A stretch of 64,000 nucleotides of DNA from Oscillibacter valericigenes (GCF_021531915.1 NZ_JAFBIV010000005.1:62001-126000), one strand, 5' to 3'. Numbered from the stretch's first letter, positions 8,431 to 17,402 are shown. Made by a program: numbers and translations. Notes: a model not told the origin generated them from the letters alone.

Positions 8431-9417
8431 TTATTGCAGAAAATCAAAAAATCCGCCGGTCTCCTCGACCTCCAACAGGGTCTTCGCCGCACAGAGCATC
8501 CGGGCCGCGTCGGCCCGGGTCACCTGGGTCTCCATAGCTTCACTGCCGAAGCTGCCCACGGACAGGACGCTGACCGCCTCCATGTTGCCCACGGCCTGAG
8601 CCGCCCAGGAGGGCACCGTCTCCCGGTCCGCATACCAGACATCCAGGTCCACATCTCCCAGGTCCAGCACCCGGTCCAGCACTGTGGCGGCCTCGTTGAA
8701 AGTGATGGTCTCATCGCCCCGGAAGGCTGTGCCCTCGGGGGTAGTCTTTCCCTGAACGATGCCGTCGGCCACGCCGGCGGCGGCGTAGGCCTTCGCCCAG
8801 GTGGGGATGGCCTCGTCATCGCAGAAGCCCGTCATGGTGACAGCCGTCACCTCCCGGCCGGACGTCTCCAGCACCATAGCCAGGAACTCGCTGCGGGACA
8901 CCGGCCGGTCCGGCTCGAAATAGTACTGATCGCCGATCCTGGCGCCGGTAAAGACGCCATCCTCCGCCAGCTGCTGGGCGGCAGCCGCGGCATTGCTGTC
9001 CCCGGTGTCGGCGTAGGTGACGCCGGACCGGGTCTTTTCAATGGTGACCGTCACCGTGGCGGGCAGGGAGACGTTCCCCGCGCTATCGGTGGCGGTGTAG
9101 GTGAAGCTGTCGCCGCCCACGGCGCCCTTGTTGGGGGTATAGGTGAAATTCACGCCGTCGATGGTGACAGTTCCCTTCCTGGGCTCCTGGACCACGGCAT
9201 ACGTCATGTCGTCTCCCTCGCTGTCGCTGGCCAGGAACTGGGCCTCATAGGGGATGTCCCGATAGGTGCTGATCTCCACATCCCGGGCCACGGGGGCACC
9301 CTCCACCGGCTCTGCCGGAGCGCTTTTTCTGCCGAACAGCGCCGATGCGCTGTCGCTGAGCAGCAGGACCGCAGCCAGCGCCAGGGCGGCTGTGCGTTTC
9401 ACGGAAACATGTTTCAA
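8431..9417 (-). CDS. Exported protein with cadherin/Ig-like domain and SLH domains
   Basis: A 328-residue secreted protein. The signal peptide is VKRTAALALAAVLLLSDSAS. Residues about 45-120 form a bacterial cadherin-like beta domain (FTYTPNKGAVGGDSFTYTAT). Residues about 135-320 hold three SLH-type repeats (GVFTGARIGDQYYFEPDRPV; IPTWAKAYAAAGVADGI; SWAAQAVGNMEAVSVLS). It probably sits on the cell wall. The TTG at 9417 is chosen because AGGAGG lies eight bases upstream; the frame continues upstream through a terminator. A short inverted repeat masks that ribosome-binding site (9428-9449). It lies downstream of rodA but behind a terminator. Confidence 0.82.
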   Translation of the reverse strand: MKHVSVKRTAALALAAVLLLSDSASALFGRKSAPAEPVEGAPVARDVEISTYRDIPYEAQFLASDSEGDDMTYAVVQEPRKGTVTIDGVNFTYTPNKGAVGGDSFTYTATDSAGNVSLPATVTVTIEKTRSGVTYADTGDSNAAAAAQQLAEDGVFTGARIGDQYYFEPDRPVSRSEFLAMVLETSGREVTAVTMTGFCDDEAIPTWAKAYAAAGVADGIVQGKTTPEGTAFRGDETITFNEAATVLDRVLDLGDVDLDVWYADRETVPSWAAQAVGNMEAVSVLSVGSFGSEAMETQVTRADAARMLCAAKTLLEVEETGGFFDFLQ

Positions 9418-9425
9418 GGCAATGA

Positions 9426-9449
9426 CCTCCTGTATGATGGAATACAGGA
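9426..9449 (-). promoter_or_regulatory. Hairpin overlapping the ribosome-binding site of the SLH gene
   Basis: TCCTGTA (9428-9434) and TACAGGA (9443-9449) form a seven-base-pair inverted repeat with an eight-base loop; the minus-strand AGGAGG (9426-9431) is part of the 3' arm. In the mRNA this could limit ribosome access. Confidence 0.45.
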
Positions 9450-9479
9450 CTAGTCTTTTCCTCCCCCGCCGGATTATGC

Positions 9480-9509
9480 AAAAAAACAACCGGTCTCCCG
9501 GCTGTTTTT
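9480..9509 (-). terminator. Terminator after rodA
   Basis: Minus-strand ACAGCCGG-GAGA-CCGGTTGT followed by seven T residues (plus-strand A run at 9480-9486), nine bases past the rodA stop codon at 9518. Confidence 0.8.
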
Positions 9510-9517
9510 CATATTCA

Positions 9518-10699
9518 TCACCGGATGGGCCGCCCCGGCCGCCGCATGGTGGGAGACCGCTTCTTGATGCCGGACACCACGCCCATGGCGGCAAACAGTG
9601 TCAGCAGGGACGAGCCGCCGTAGCTGAAAAAGGGCAGCGTGACGCCGATGGTAGGCATCACAAACAGGCACATGCCGATGTTGATGATGGTCTGGTAGAT
9701 CAACATGGCCGCCACACCCACACAGACATAGCAGTGGAAATTGGTCTCAGCGTTCTTTGCCACCATCAGCACACGGGCGATGATGGCCACCAGCAGCAAG
9801 ATCACCACCAGACATCCCACCAGACCCAGTTCCTCTCCACAGACGGAGAAAATAAAGTCCGTCCACCGGTAGGGCAGTGACTGGGGGTAGCTGCTCTGGG
9901 TCTGGGTGCCGTTCATATACCCCTGCCCGAACACGCCGCCGGAGCCGATGGCCAGCAGGCTCCGGCTCTGCTGCCAGCCAACGCCCAGGGCGTCGTAGCT
10001 GTGGTCAAATAACACCAGGAACCGCTTTTTCATATACTCCGGCATCAGTCCCAGGACCACCGCCCCGGCGATGGCTCCGCCCATACCGGCAAACAGCAGC
10101 ACGAACCACCGCAGGGCAAAGCCCGCCGCGAAGGCCATGGCCACAAATATGAAGAGAAACGTCAGGGCGTTGCCCATATCCCCGGAGATCACCACATACC
10201 AGCCCATGAGGGCGATGGTGTGGCCCGCTGCCAAGAACGCCGAGTGGAAGGACTTCAGGTCCCGCTTCTCCTCCCGCAGCCACTCCAGCTGTTTTGCCAG
10301 CAGCAGGGTGAAGGTGATCTTCACCACCTCCGCCGGACCGATCTGAAAGGGGATACCGGGAAATTTCAGCCAAGCCTGGTTGCCGGTGGTGGAACCGCCC
10401 ACGCCGAAGGGCGTCAGCAGCAGGCCGATGAACACGATATTGAAGGCCACCAGCCACTTCCACTTCTTCATGACGATCTCCACATCCACCATGGAGATGA
10501 AGATATAGGCGCAGATGCCCAGGCACATGGCCACGCCCTGAACGCCCACATAACGGATCATCTTCTCCACCTTCATAAAGCGTGTGGCGCTGGCAATGAG
10601 CGCCATGCCAAACACCGTGGAGACGCAGCAAAGCCCCAGCAGTACCAGATCGGCCTGCTGGAAAAAGTCCGCCAGGGTCCCTTTCAGTCGGTTCAGCAT
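9518..10699 (-). CDS. rodA: SEDS-family peptidoglycan glycosyltransferase (RodA/FtsW)
   Basis: A 393-residue polytopic membrane protein with about ten hydrophobic helices. Diagnostic SEDS segments are FQIGPAEVVKITFTLLLAKQ near residue 135, DMGNALTFLFIFVAMAF, and near the C-terminus GVTLPFFSYGGSSLLTLFAA, the conserved PFxSYGGS motif. These enzymes polymerise lipid II with a partner class B PBP. The pattern is closer to RodA (elongation or sporulation paralogue) than to division FtsW, but no mre or PBP gene is adjacent to settle it. The ATG at 10699 follows AAAGGAACCTCCC. Promoter at 10741-10769. Confidence 0.88.
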   Translation of the reverse strand: MLNRLKGTLADFFQQADLVLLGLCCVSTVFGMALIASATRFMKVEKMIRYVGVQGVAMCLGICAYIFISMVDVEIVMKKWKWLVAFNIVFIGLLLTPFGVGGSTTGNQAWLKFPGIPFQIGPAEVVKITFTLLLAKQLEWLREEKRDLKSFHSAFLAAGHTIALMGWYVVISGDMGNALTFLFIFVAMAFAAGFALRWFVLLFAGMGGAIAGAVVLGLMPEYMKKRFLVLFDHSYDALGVGWQQSRSLLAIGSGGVFGQGYMNGTQTQSSYPQSLPYRWTDFIFSVCGEELGLVGCLVVILLLVAIIARVLMVAKNAETNFHCYVCVGVAAMLIYQTIINIGMCLFVMPTIGVTLPFFSYGGSSLLTLFAAMGVVSGIKKRSPTMRRPGRPIR

Positions 10700-10740
10700 G
10701 GGAGGTTCCTTTCTAAAAAAACAGAAAATTCCGTGCTTCA

Positions 10741-10769
10741 AGTATACCACACAAAAAAAGATGTGTAAA
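10741..10769 (-). promoter_or_regulatory. Promoter of rodA
   Basis: Minus strand TTTACA (10764-10769), 17-base spacer, TATACT (10741-10746) with TGG directly before it. Confidence 0.75.
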
Positions 10770-10785
10770 CGCCGTCAAAATTGTT

Positions 10786-10814
10786 TTTACACTTCGTTCA
10801 AACTATGGTATACT
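10786..10814 (+). promoter_or_regulatory. Promoter of tsaE-tsaB
   Basis: TTTACA (10786-10791), 17-base spacer, TATACT (10809-10814) preceded by TGG. It has the same hexamers and spacing as the divergent rodA promoter, whose -35 box is 16 bases away. Confidence 0.75.
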
Positions 10815-10855
10815 GGTTGCGGCAAATTTTTACCCGGCAGAGGAGGACGGCTCTC

Positions 10856-11287
10856 ATGGAATATCTCTCCCACAACGAACAGGAGACCGAGGCTTTGGGT
10901 CAGCGGTTGGCTGCCGCCCTCTCCCCCGGCGCCGTGGTGGCCTACCGGGGCGGTCTGGGCATGGGCAAGACCGCCTTCACCCGGGGGCTTGCCAAGGGTC
11001 TGGGCTATTCCGGCCGGGTCACCAGCCCCACCTTCACCATCGTCAACGAGTACGAGGGCGGACGTCTCCCCCTGTTTCACTTCGATATGTACCGTCTGGC
11101 AGACGATGACGCCCTGTTTGACATCGGCTGGGAGGATTACCTGGACCGGGGCGGCGTCTGCGCCGTGGAGTGGAGCGAGCAGGTGGCAGGAGCCATGCCC
11201 GCCGACACCGTTTATGTCACCATCGCCCGCCGTCCGGAGGACGACCGCTGGCGCACCATTACCATTGAAGGAGTCGAGCTCCCATGA
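10856..11287 (+). CDS. tsaE: tRNA t6A biosynthesis ATPase TsaE
   Basis: A 143-residue protein of TsaE length. Walker A is RGGLGMGKTAFTRGLAKGLG (residues about 30-49), followed by the conserved VTSPTFTIVNEYEG and HFDMYRL, and a C-terminal VEWSEQ. TsaE is the ATPase that recharges the TsaB-TsaD complex making N6-threonylcarbamoyladenosine at position 37 of ANN-decoding tRNAs. The ATG at 10856 is preceded by AGGAGG. It overlaps tsaB by four bases (ATGA, 11284-11287), so the two are translationally coupled; tsaD is not in the window. Confidence 0.95.
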   Translation: MEYLSHNEQETEALGQRLAAALSPGAVVAYRGGLGMGKTAFTRGLAKGLGYSGRVTSPTFTIVNEYEGGRLPLFHFDMYRLADDDALFDIGWEDYLDRGGVCAVEWSEQVAGAMPADTVYVTIARRPEDDRWRTITIEGVELP

Positions 11288-11973
11288 AGATACTGGCTCT
11301 GGAGACCTCCGCCAAGGCAGTCTCCGCCGCCGTCAGTGAGGACGGCAAAATTCTCTGCTCCGGCTATCAAGACACCGGTCTGACTCACAGCCGCACCCTG
11401 ATGCCCATTGTGGAGCACATCCTGAAAAACACCGGTCTGACAGTGGCTGACATGGACGCCATTGCTGTGGCCGCGGGCCCCGGGTCCTTCACCGGCATCC
11501 GCATCGGTGTCTCCGCCGCCAAGGGACTGGCCTTTGCGGCGGACAAGCCCGCCGTCGGCGTGTCCACCCTGGCCGCCATGGCCCGGAACGTGGCTTTTGC
11601 CGACGGACTCGTAATTTGCGCTATGGATGCCCGCCGCCAGCAGATCTACAATGCCCTGTTTGAAGCCAGGGACGGCTCCCTCACCCGCCTGACCCCCGAC
11701 CGGGCCATTGCCCTGGCGGAGCTGGCGGAGGAGCTGCAGGGCGATCCCCGGCCCATGACCGTGGTGGGCGACGGTGCCCTGCTGTGCCACGGCTTTTTGA
11801 CGGAAGCGGGCATCCCCTGCCGTCTGGCCCCGCCCCACCTGCGGATGCAGAACGCCATGAGCGTGGCCCTGGAGGCCGAGGTCATGGCCGCGGAGGGCAG
11901 GCTGGTCAGCGCCCAGGCGTTGGAGCCGGTGTACCTCCGCCCCGCTCAGGCAGACCGCCTGCGGCAGAAATAA
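11284..11973 (+). CDS. tsaB: tRNA t6A biosynthesis protein TsaB
   Basis: A 229-residue member of the ASKHA fold: MKILALETSAKAVSAAVSED at the N-terminus, the conserved AVAAGPGSFTGIRIGVSAAK near residue 62, and the usual divergent C-terminus (LEPVYLRPAQADRL). TsaB is the non-catalytic partner of TsaD in tRNA threonylcarbamoylation. It starts inside the tsaE stop codon and ends 50 bases before upp. Confidence 0.96.
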   Translation: MKILALETSAKAVSAAVSEDGKILCSGYQDTGLTHSRTLMPIVEHILKNTGLTVADMDAIAVAAGPGSFTGIRIGVSAAKGLAFAADKPAVGVSTLAAMARNVAFADGLVICAMDARRQQIYNALFEARDGSLTRLTPDRAIALAELAEELQGDPRPMTVVGDGALLCHGFLTEAGIPCRLAPPHLRMQNAMSVALEAEVMAAEGRLVSAQALEPVYLRPAQADRLRQK

Positions 11974-12023
11974 GGTTTTCATTTGTTTACCCGATATAAA
12001 AACAACACAAAGGAGAAGCGATT

Positions 12024-12656
12024 ATGAGCGGTAAAGTACATGTAATGGACCACCCCCTGGTGGCGCACAAAATGACCATCCTGCGGGACAAGAACACCAG
12101 CGTCAAGGACTTCCGGGAGATCGTCTCTGAGATCGGTATGCTGATCACCTACGAGGCCACCCGTGACCTGCCCCTGACCACCAAGGAAGTGGAGACTCCC
12201 ATCTGCAAGACCACCGCTCCCACCCTGAAGGGTAAGAAGTTCGCTGTGGTGCCCATTCTCCGGGCCGGCCTGGGCCTGGTGGACGGCGTGCTGCGCATGG
12301 TCCCCGGCGCCCGTGTGGGCCACATTGGCATGTTCCGGGACGAGGAAACCCTGGAACCCCATGTGTACTTCTGCAAGATGCCCAAGGATATCGCCGAGCG
12401 GGATATCCTGATCGTGGACCCCATGCTGGCCACCGGCGGCAGCGCCGAGGCCGCCATCTCCGAGATGAAGAAGCGGGGGTGCGTCAACATCAAGCTGATG
12501 GTGCTGCTAGCCGCTCCCGAGGGCATTGAGCATCTGCAGAAGACTCATCCCGATGTGGATATCTACTGCGGTGCGGTGGACGACCACCTGAACGAGCACG
12601 GCTACATCGTTCCCGGTCTGGGTGATGCAGGCGACCGGATCTTCGGAACGAAGTGA
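12024..12656 (+). CDS. upp: Uracil phosphoribosyltransferase
   Basis: A 210-residue enzyme converting uracil and PRPP to UMP (pyrimidine salvage). Family signatures are [19 protein letters not shown] at the N-terminus, [14 protein letters not shown], the PRPP-binding loop [13 protein letters not shown] near residue 135, and the C-terminal [23 protein letters not shown] precedes the ATG. It may be read with tsaEB, since no terminator is seen in the 50-base gap. Confidence 0.97.
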   Translation: MSGKVHVMDHPLVAHKMTILRDKNTSVKDFREIVSEIGMLITYEATRDLPLTTKEVETPICKTTAPTLKGKKFAVVPILRAGLGLVDGVLRMVPGARVGHIGMFRDEETLEPHVYFCKMPKDIAERDILIVDPMLATGGSAEAAISEMKKRGCVNIKLMVLLAAPEGIEHLQKTHPDVDIYCGAVDDHLNEHGYIVPGLGDAGDRIFGTK

Positions 12657-13002
12657 CTTCGAGGGGGAGCAAGCAACACCGTTGCGGCATGACGATTCCC
12701 GGGCACTCTGTGCCCGCCAATCGTGCCGCTACCTCGAAATCGGCTCGCTTTATCCGTCACTGACGGCGCTTCGCCGCTTTCCCCTCGACCTCCCCCACCA
12801 CCAGTGACGCGGCATCACTGGTGTCGGCGCCCAAGGCGCCTGGGTCGAGGTATTTTCGCCACGTACACGCCGCGGCGAAAATAATTGGAATTTCTTCTTT
12901 TGCCTTCGGCAAAAGAACTGGGGGAACCGTAGGTTCCCCCTAGCCCTTTCCGCTGAAAAAAGAGACTTCGGTTAGTCCGAAGTCTCTTTTTTATGTGCGT
13001 GA
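12657..13002. other. Non-coding gap with hairpins between upp and hemolysin III
   Basis: No gene supported. It contains small stable hairpins (CTTTTGCC/GGCAAAAG about 12897-12914; GGGGGAACC/GGTTCCCCC about 12920-12940) and ends in the bidirectional terminator at 12956-12993. Reading frames here lack ribosome-binding sites and consist of skewed, low-complexity residues. Confidence 0.6.
12956..12993. terminator. Bidirectional terminator between upp and hemolysin III
   Basis: Stem AAAGAGACTTCGG / CCGAAGTCTCTTT with a five-base loop, A run on the left and T run on the right, serving the two convergent genes. Confidence 0.9.
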
Positions 13003-13725
13003 TCACACTCCATATATCTGCGTATAAATACCAACCCAGTGCAGTGCAGCGGCAGCCAGCACGAACAGGTGCCACACACAGTGGTCGTACTTCCGGTTCC
13101 GGGCAAAGGGAATCATCCCCAGGGTGTACACCAGACCTCCCGCCAGAATGAACCACAGCAGTGTCCGGCTGTGGAGGTAGAAGGTCGGCAGAAACAGCAG
13201 GCCACTCCAGCCCAGCAGGAAATACAGTGTGAAATGCAGGGCCCGCCAGCGACCTGGGCCAAAGGTGACGATCAGGGTCACCCCCGCCAGAATCACAGCC
13301 CACTGGACACAGAACAGCACCACGCCCAGCGTCCCACCCAGGTACACCAGGAAAATGGGAGCAAAGGTACCGCCAATCAGCAAATAGATGGAGGTGTAAT
13401 CAAACCGGCGGCACACCCGCTTGGCAGCAGAGCCGCTGGGCAGAGCGTGATAGACACCGCTCATGCACATCATCAGCACCATGCTGATGCCGTAAAAGCA
13501 GGAGGCCATAACCTCCAGCCCTGTGTGGGACCTGACTAGCAGCAGCACCATGGCCGCCACCGCCAGCAGAGCACCCAAACCGTGGCTGACCGCGTTGAAG
13601 ACCTCCTCCCCCACCGTCAGCACCGGCGGCTCGTTCCGCAAACGTGCCTGCTCCCGGCGGACAGAGCGTGCTCTGGCGCGGCAGGCCTTTCTTGCCATTT
13701 GATTGGTCATCTGAACAGCTTCCAT
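13003..13725 (-). CDS. Hemolysin III / PAQR-family membrane protein
   Basis: A 240-residue protein with seven predicted helices. The PAQR/HlyIII signatures are EEVFNAVSHGLGALLAVAAM near residue 40, SGVYHALPS and RRFDYTSIYLLIGGTFAP in the middle, and the C-terminal HCVWHLFVLAAAALHWVGIY. The conserved Ser-His/Asp-His residues are those thought to bind a metal in the hydrolase-like PAQR fold. The true role in bacteria is unclear despite the name. AAGGAG lies ten bases upstream of the ATG. Single-gene unit with promoter at 13780-13808. Confidence 0.9.
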   Translation of the reverse strand: MEAVQMTNQMARKACRARARSVRREQARLRNEPPVLTVGEEVFNAVSHGLGALLAVAAMVLLLVRSHTGLEVMASCFYGISMVLMMCMSGVYHALPSGSAAKRVCRRFDYTSIYLLIGGTFAPIFLVYLGGTLGVVLFCVQWAVILAGVTLIVTFGPGRWRALHFTLYFLLGWSGLLFLPTFYLHSRTLLWFILAGGLVYTLGMIPFARNRKYDHCVWHLFVLAAAALHWVGIYTQIYGV

Positions 13726-13779
13726 GATACTCGTCTCCTTGCTTCGTTCAGAAAATGTTTTAATCTAGTTTGCAATATT

Positions 13780-13808
13780 ATATTACACGGTTTATTATTT
13801 TATTTCAA
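13780..13808 (-). promoter_or_regulatory. Promoter of the hemolysin III gene
   Basis: Minus strand TTGAAA (13803-13808), 17-base spacer, TAATAT (13780-13785), in an AT-rich stretch shared with the divergent LacI gene. Confidence 0.6.
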
Positions 13809-13893
13809 GTGGTTTATCAAAATTTTATTGGACTCTATGCAAACCATCCGAAACCTGCTATGATGCGGATAGAACGGGAAAGGCAGGTGGACC

Positions 13894-14886
13894 ATGGAGC
13901 GGGTGCGGATCAGCGACATTGCGGAGGAGTTGGGGCTCAGCACGGCTACAGTCTCCAATGTCATTCACGGGAAAACCGGAAAAGTCTCCCCGGAGACTGT
14001 CCGGCGGGTCCAGGAGACCCTGGAAAAGCGGCGGTACATCCCCAGCATGGCGGGCATCCTGCTGGCTCAGAACGACTCCCGCATCATCGGCGTGGTGATG
14101 AACGACCACGAAAAATACCAGGGTCATCTGCTGGAGGACCCGTTCATCGCTTCCTCGCTCAACGCTCTGGCGGCGGAGATCGACCACCGCGGCCAGTTCA
14201 TGATGGTGAAAGCTACCACCAGACCCCAGGACATCATCCGGTTTGCCTCCATGTGGAACCTGGATGGCATGGTGCTCATCGGCTTTTGCCAGGAGGATTA
14301 CCAGCTGCTGCGGGACCAGATGCACATTCCCTTTGTGGTCTACGACGGTTATCTGGAGGATCCCCGGGGCATCTGCAACCTGACTCTGGACAATTTTGAC
14401 GGCGGGTTTCAGGTGGGGCAGTATTTTCGAAACCTGGGCCACAAGCGGGCTCTCTGCATTGCCGACAATGACATCTGCATGGACCGGGAGCGGTGGGATG
14501 GCTTCTCCGCCGGCTTCGGGGCAGCGGACTTCTGGCAGATCCCCATGGAGCAGGAGGAACGGCAAGGGTTCTACGAAGAGCGGTTGGAAACCCTGATGCA
14601 ATATACTGCCGTATTCGCTGTCTCAGACTATTACGCCGTGGACCTGATGCAGTTCTTGCAGTCCCAGGGGATTGCTGTACCGGGACAGGTTTCCGTGGCA
14701 GGCTTTGATGACACTCCTATCTGCTGTCAGGTGGTCCCCGCCCTCACCTCCGTCCGGCAGGACAACGCCCTGCGGGCCCGGCTGGCTCTGGAAAAGCTGG
14801 CGGCCATGAAGGCCGGGGAGGAATCCGGCTCCACCCTGCGGCTGCCGGTGACGCTCATCAAGCGGGACAGTACCCGCTCCCCCTGA
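13894..14886 (+). CDS. LacI-family transcriptional regulator
   Basis: A 330-residue regulator of normal LacI length. The helix-turn-helix is RISDIAEELGLSTATVSNVI (residues about 4-23), with the hinge region to about residue 60. The periplasmic-binding-protein-like sensor domain follows (GVVMNDHEKYQGHLLEDPFI; NLDGMVLIGF; VAGFDDTPICCQVVPALTSV). The ligand is probably a sugar or nucleoside, not identifiable here. AGGTGG precedes the ATG. A TGCTATGAT extended -10 lies about 36 bases upstream. No sugar genes are adjacent; the next gene is a MATE exporter behind a terminator. Confidence 0.93.
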   Translation: MERVRISDIAEELGLSTATVSNVIHGKTGKVSPETVRRVQETLEKRRYIPSMAGILLAQNDSRIIGVVMNDHEKYQGHLLEDPFIASSLNALAAEIDHRGQFMMVKATTRPQDIIRFASMWNLDGMVLIGFCQEDYQLLRDQMHIPFVVYDGYLEDPRGICNLTLDNFDGGFQVGQYFRNLGHKRALCIADNDICMDRERWDGFSAGFGAADFWQIPMEQEERQGFYEERLETLMQYTAVFAVSDYYAVDLMQFLQSQGIAVPGQVSVAGFDDTPICCQVVPALTSVRQDNALRARLALEKLAAMKAGEESGSTLRLPVTLIKRDSTRSP

Positions 14887-14893
14887 ATCAAGC

Positions 14894-14941
14894 AAACTGC
14901 GTTGGATTTGGTGATCTGCACAAATCCAACGCAGTTCTTTT
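14894..14941 (+). terminator. Terminator after the LacI gene
   Basis: Sixteen-base-pair stem AACTGCGTTGGATTTG / CAAATCCAACGCAGTT with a short loop, followed by CTTTTG. Confidence 0.9.
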
Positions 14942-15026
14942 GTTTATAGTTACGCGTTTAACCTTTGCGGTTTTCCGACCTGGATGCTACCATGAAAGTA
15001 CCAAATGCAGCAGGAGGCATATCCTT

Positions 15027-16364
15027 ATGAAACTGGAATCCGGCTTTTTCAAAACCGTTTGGCGGCTGGCCCTCCCTATTGCCCTGCAATCAGTGCTGCA
15101 GGCATCCTTCAGCGTGGTGGACCAGATCATGATTGGTCAGCTTGGCAGCGTACAGGTGGCCGGAGTGGGGCTGGCGGGGAAATTTTCCTCCATCTTCACG
15201 GTGCTGGTATCCGCCATTGCGGCGGTGGCCGGCATCATGCTGGCCCAGTATCTGGGACAGCGGCAAACTGGGGCCGCCGCCCGGGCCTTCACGGTAAATC
15301 TGGCAGCCGCTGCCGCCGTAGCACTGCTTTTTACGTCGGTCTGCCTGCTGTTTCCCCAGCAAGTAATGAGACTTTACACCATTGATCCTGCAACCCAACA
15401 AGCTGCCGCAGCCTATCTTTCCATCCTGGCTCTTTCCTTTTTACCCGCGGCGGGCACTACGCTGCTCTCCGCCCTGTTCCGGTGCCAGGGTCAGGCGGCC
15501 CTTCCCCTCTACGGCGGCATGGCCGCCGCCCTGCTGAACACCGGCCTCAACTACATTCTGATCTTCGGCAGGCTGGGATTTGCCCCCATGGGGGCAAACG
15601 GCGCCGCCATCGCCACGGTGATCGCCCAGGCTGCAGGCTTTCTCCTGCTGCTGGCGCTGTATGTCCGTTCCCCCCACCGCCTGACCCGCTGTTCCGAGCG
15701 GACAGACCGCTCTTTCGATTGGAAACAGTACGGCTCCATGCTGCTGCCTATCCTGCTGTGCGAGTGGATGTGGAGCCTGGGGGAGAACGTCTACGCCGCT
15801 ATTTACGGACATCTGGGCACCGACGCCTGCGCCGCCATGACCCTCACCAACCCTATTCAGGCCCTGATGACCGGGGCACTGTGCGGTCTGGCCCAGGCGG
15901 CTGGCGTCATCATCGGGAAGCGGCTGGGCACCGGAGAGACTGAACAGGCGTACCTGGCCTCCAAAAAACTCCTGTGGTACGGCTTCGGCGGCTCCCTGCT
16001 GCTTTCTCTGATCCTGCTGCTGACCCGGGGGCTATATGTGGACATCTACCGGGTGGAGCCTGCCGTCAAGGTCCTGACACAGCAAATTCTGACGGTCTAT
16101 GCCCTGATTGCCCCTTTCAAAATTCAGAACATGATCCTGGGCGGCGGCATTCTCCGCAGCGGCGGCAAGACCCACCTGGTCATGTGGATCGACCTCATCG
16201 GCACCTGGGGCTTCGGGGTGCCCCTGGGCCTGCTGGCGGCCTTTGTGCTCCGGCTCTCCATCCCCTATGTATACCTGTTTCTGTCTCTGGAGGAGTGCAT
16301 CCGGTTCGGCATTTCCCTGGTGGTACTTCGAAAACGGAACTGGATGCGGCAGTTGGAGATCTGA
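15027..16364 (+). CDS. MATE-family multidrug efflux transporter
   Basis: A 445-residue protein with twelve hydrophobic helices in the two-bundle MATE layout. Typical segments are ALPIALQSVLQASFSVVDQI at the start, VGLAGKFSSIF, and SALFRCQGQAALPLYGGMAA. These proteins export cationic drugs or metabolites using Na+ or H+ gradients. I chose the ATG at 15027 because CAGGAGG lies ten bases upstream and it matches the family start; the open frame runs further upstream. Substrate unknown. Confidence 0.92.
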   Translation: MKLESGFFKTVWRLALPIALQSVLQASFSVVDQIMIGQLGSVQVAGVGLAGKFSSIFTVLVSAIAAVAGIMLAQYLGQRQTGAAARAFTVNLAAAAAVALLFTSVCLLFPQQVMRLYTIDPATQQAAAAYLSILALSFLPAAGTTLLSALFRCQGQAALPLYGGMAAALLNTGLNYILIFGRLGFAPMGANGAAIATVIAQAAGFLLLLALYVRSPHRLTRCSERTDRSFDWKQYGSMLLPILLCEWMWSLGENVYAAIYGHLGTDACAAMTLTNPIQALMTGALCGLAQAAGVIIGKRLGTGETEQAYLASKKLLWYGFGGSLLLSLILLLTRGLYVDIYRVEPAVKVLTQQILTVYALIAPFKIQNMILGGGILRSGGKTHLVMWIDLIGTWGFGVPLGLLAAFVLRLSIPYVYLFLSLEECIRFGISLVVLRKRNWMRQLEI

Positions 16365-16393
16365 AAGGCAACAGGACGTCTTGGACCATGGAA

Positions 16394-17329
16394 TTACAGA
16401 TGGCGAAGATCCCTTCTGTATCGCCGCAGGTCTTCCTCGCTGACTTCGGAGATAATCCTGTCCAGCGCCGCCAAAAGCTTTTCTTTCTCTTCCGGCAGTT
16501 TACCTCTCAGTTGAAAAGCGTTGGAGGCCCCCATTGCCGCAAAGTATGTGGGAATATTCAGGTTTTCCGCGAGGATGCGAAGCTCCCGGTATTTTTCAAG
16601 TTCGCCTTCCTCCTCCCAGTTCCCATTCCGGATCTCCTGATACAGCTCGGATTCCTGATAGATCGTCAGCATAATCGGCCCAACCAGAAACGGATGCAGC
16701 TGATTGAAAACTTCCGCGGAGGCTTTTGCCCCGGCTTCCCCGCGCCCCTTACCGGAAATGCCGGTCAGATAGAAAAAGCCGTATTCGATACCGGCCTGCT
16801 CCAAGCGCTTGCACTGCGTCAAAATATCGCGGGAGGTATATCCCTTGCGCATGAAGGCAAGTGCCGCGTCATCCCCGGTTTCCACGCCGATCGTCAGTCC
16901 ATTGTAGCCCGCCTGCCGAAGCTGGAGAAGTTCTTCATCTGTCTTATTAGCTAAATCCGTAACGCGGGCAACGCAGCCGATGGTTTCGACGGAAGGCAGA
17001 TACTTATGAATGCGTGACGCGATCTCAAGCAGTTTTTCCATTGTCAGGACAAACGGATTGGCTCCGGTCAAAAAAACACGTTGGATCGGCGCAGGGTCGT
17101 CTTCTCCCTGAAGGCGCGTCAACATCCTGGAATAGGGACTTGTCCGCAGCATCTGTGCTTCCAGCAGATCTCTCTCAACGTCTTCCATGGGGGTCATTCT
17201 GAATTTGAACGGCAGCTCACTGTAAAGCGTACAAAATTTGCACTTATGATGGGTGCAGCCTGCTGTAACTTCCAGCAGAAGCGCGTCTGCCTCATAAGGC
17301 GGACGCCAAATCGTTCCTGTGTAATGCAT
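16394..17329 (-). CDS. Radical SAM protein
   Basis: A 311-residue radical S-adenosylmethionine enzyme. The cluster motif is GCTHHKCKFC (residues about 24-33, C-x4-C-x2-C, the spacing of the GCxHNxCxFC subfamily). The SAM-binding TIM-barrel residues continue as VFLTGANPFVLTMEKLLEIA and GLTIGVETGDDAALAFMRKG. The substrate is unknown. It is divergent from an HxlR regulator across a 167-base gap containing a palindromic operator, so it is probably the regulator's target. Base composition of both genes looks less GC-rich than the neighbours, suggesting transfer as a pair. Confidence 0.88.
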   Translation of the reverse strand: MHYTGTIWRPPYEADALLLEVTAGCTHHKCKFCTLYSELPFKFRMTPMEDVERDLLEAQMLRTSPYSRMLTRLQGEDDPAPIQRVFLTGANPFVLTMEKLLEIASRIHKYLPSVETIGCVARVTDLANKTDEELLQLRQAGYNGLTIGVETGDDAALAFMRKGYTSRDILTQCKRLEQAGIEYGFFYLTGISGKGRGEAGAKASAEVFNQLHPFLVGPIMLTIYQESELYQEIRNGNWEEEGELEKYRELRILAENLNIPTYFAAMGASNAFQLRGKLPEEKEKLLAALDRIISEVSEEDLRRYRRDLRHL

Positions 17330-17402
17330 GATCCATACCTCATCTCAAAGGATTGTGCGCAGGCAACGAGGCAAACCTGCGCATGACTGCCTCGTTGGCA
17401 TC

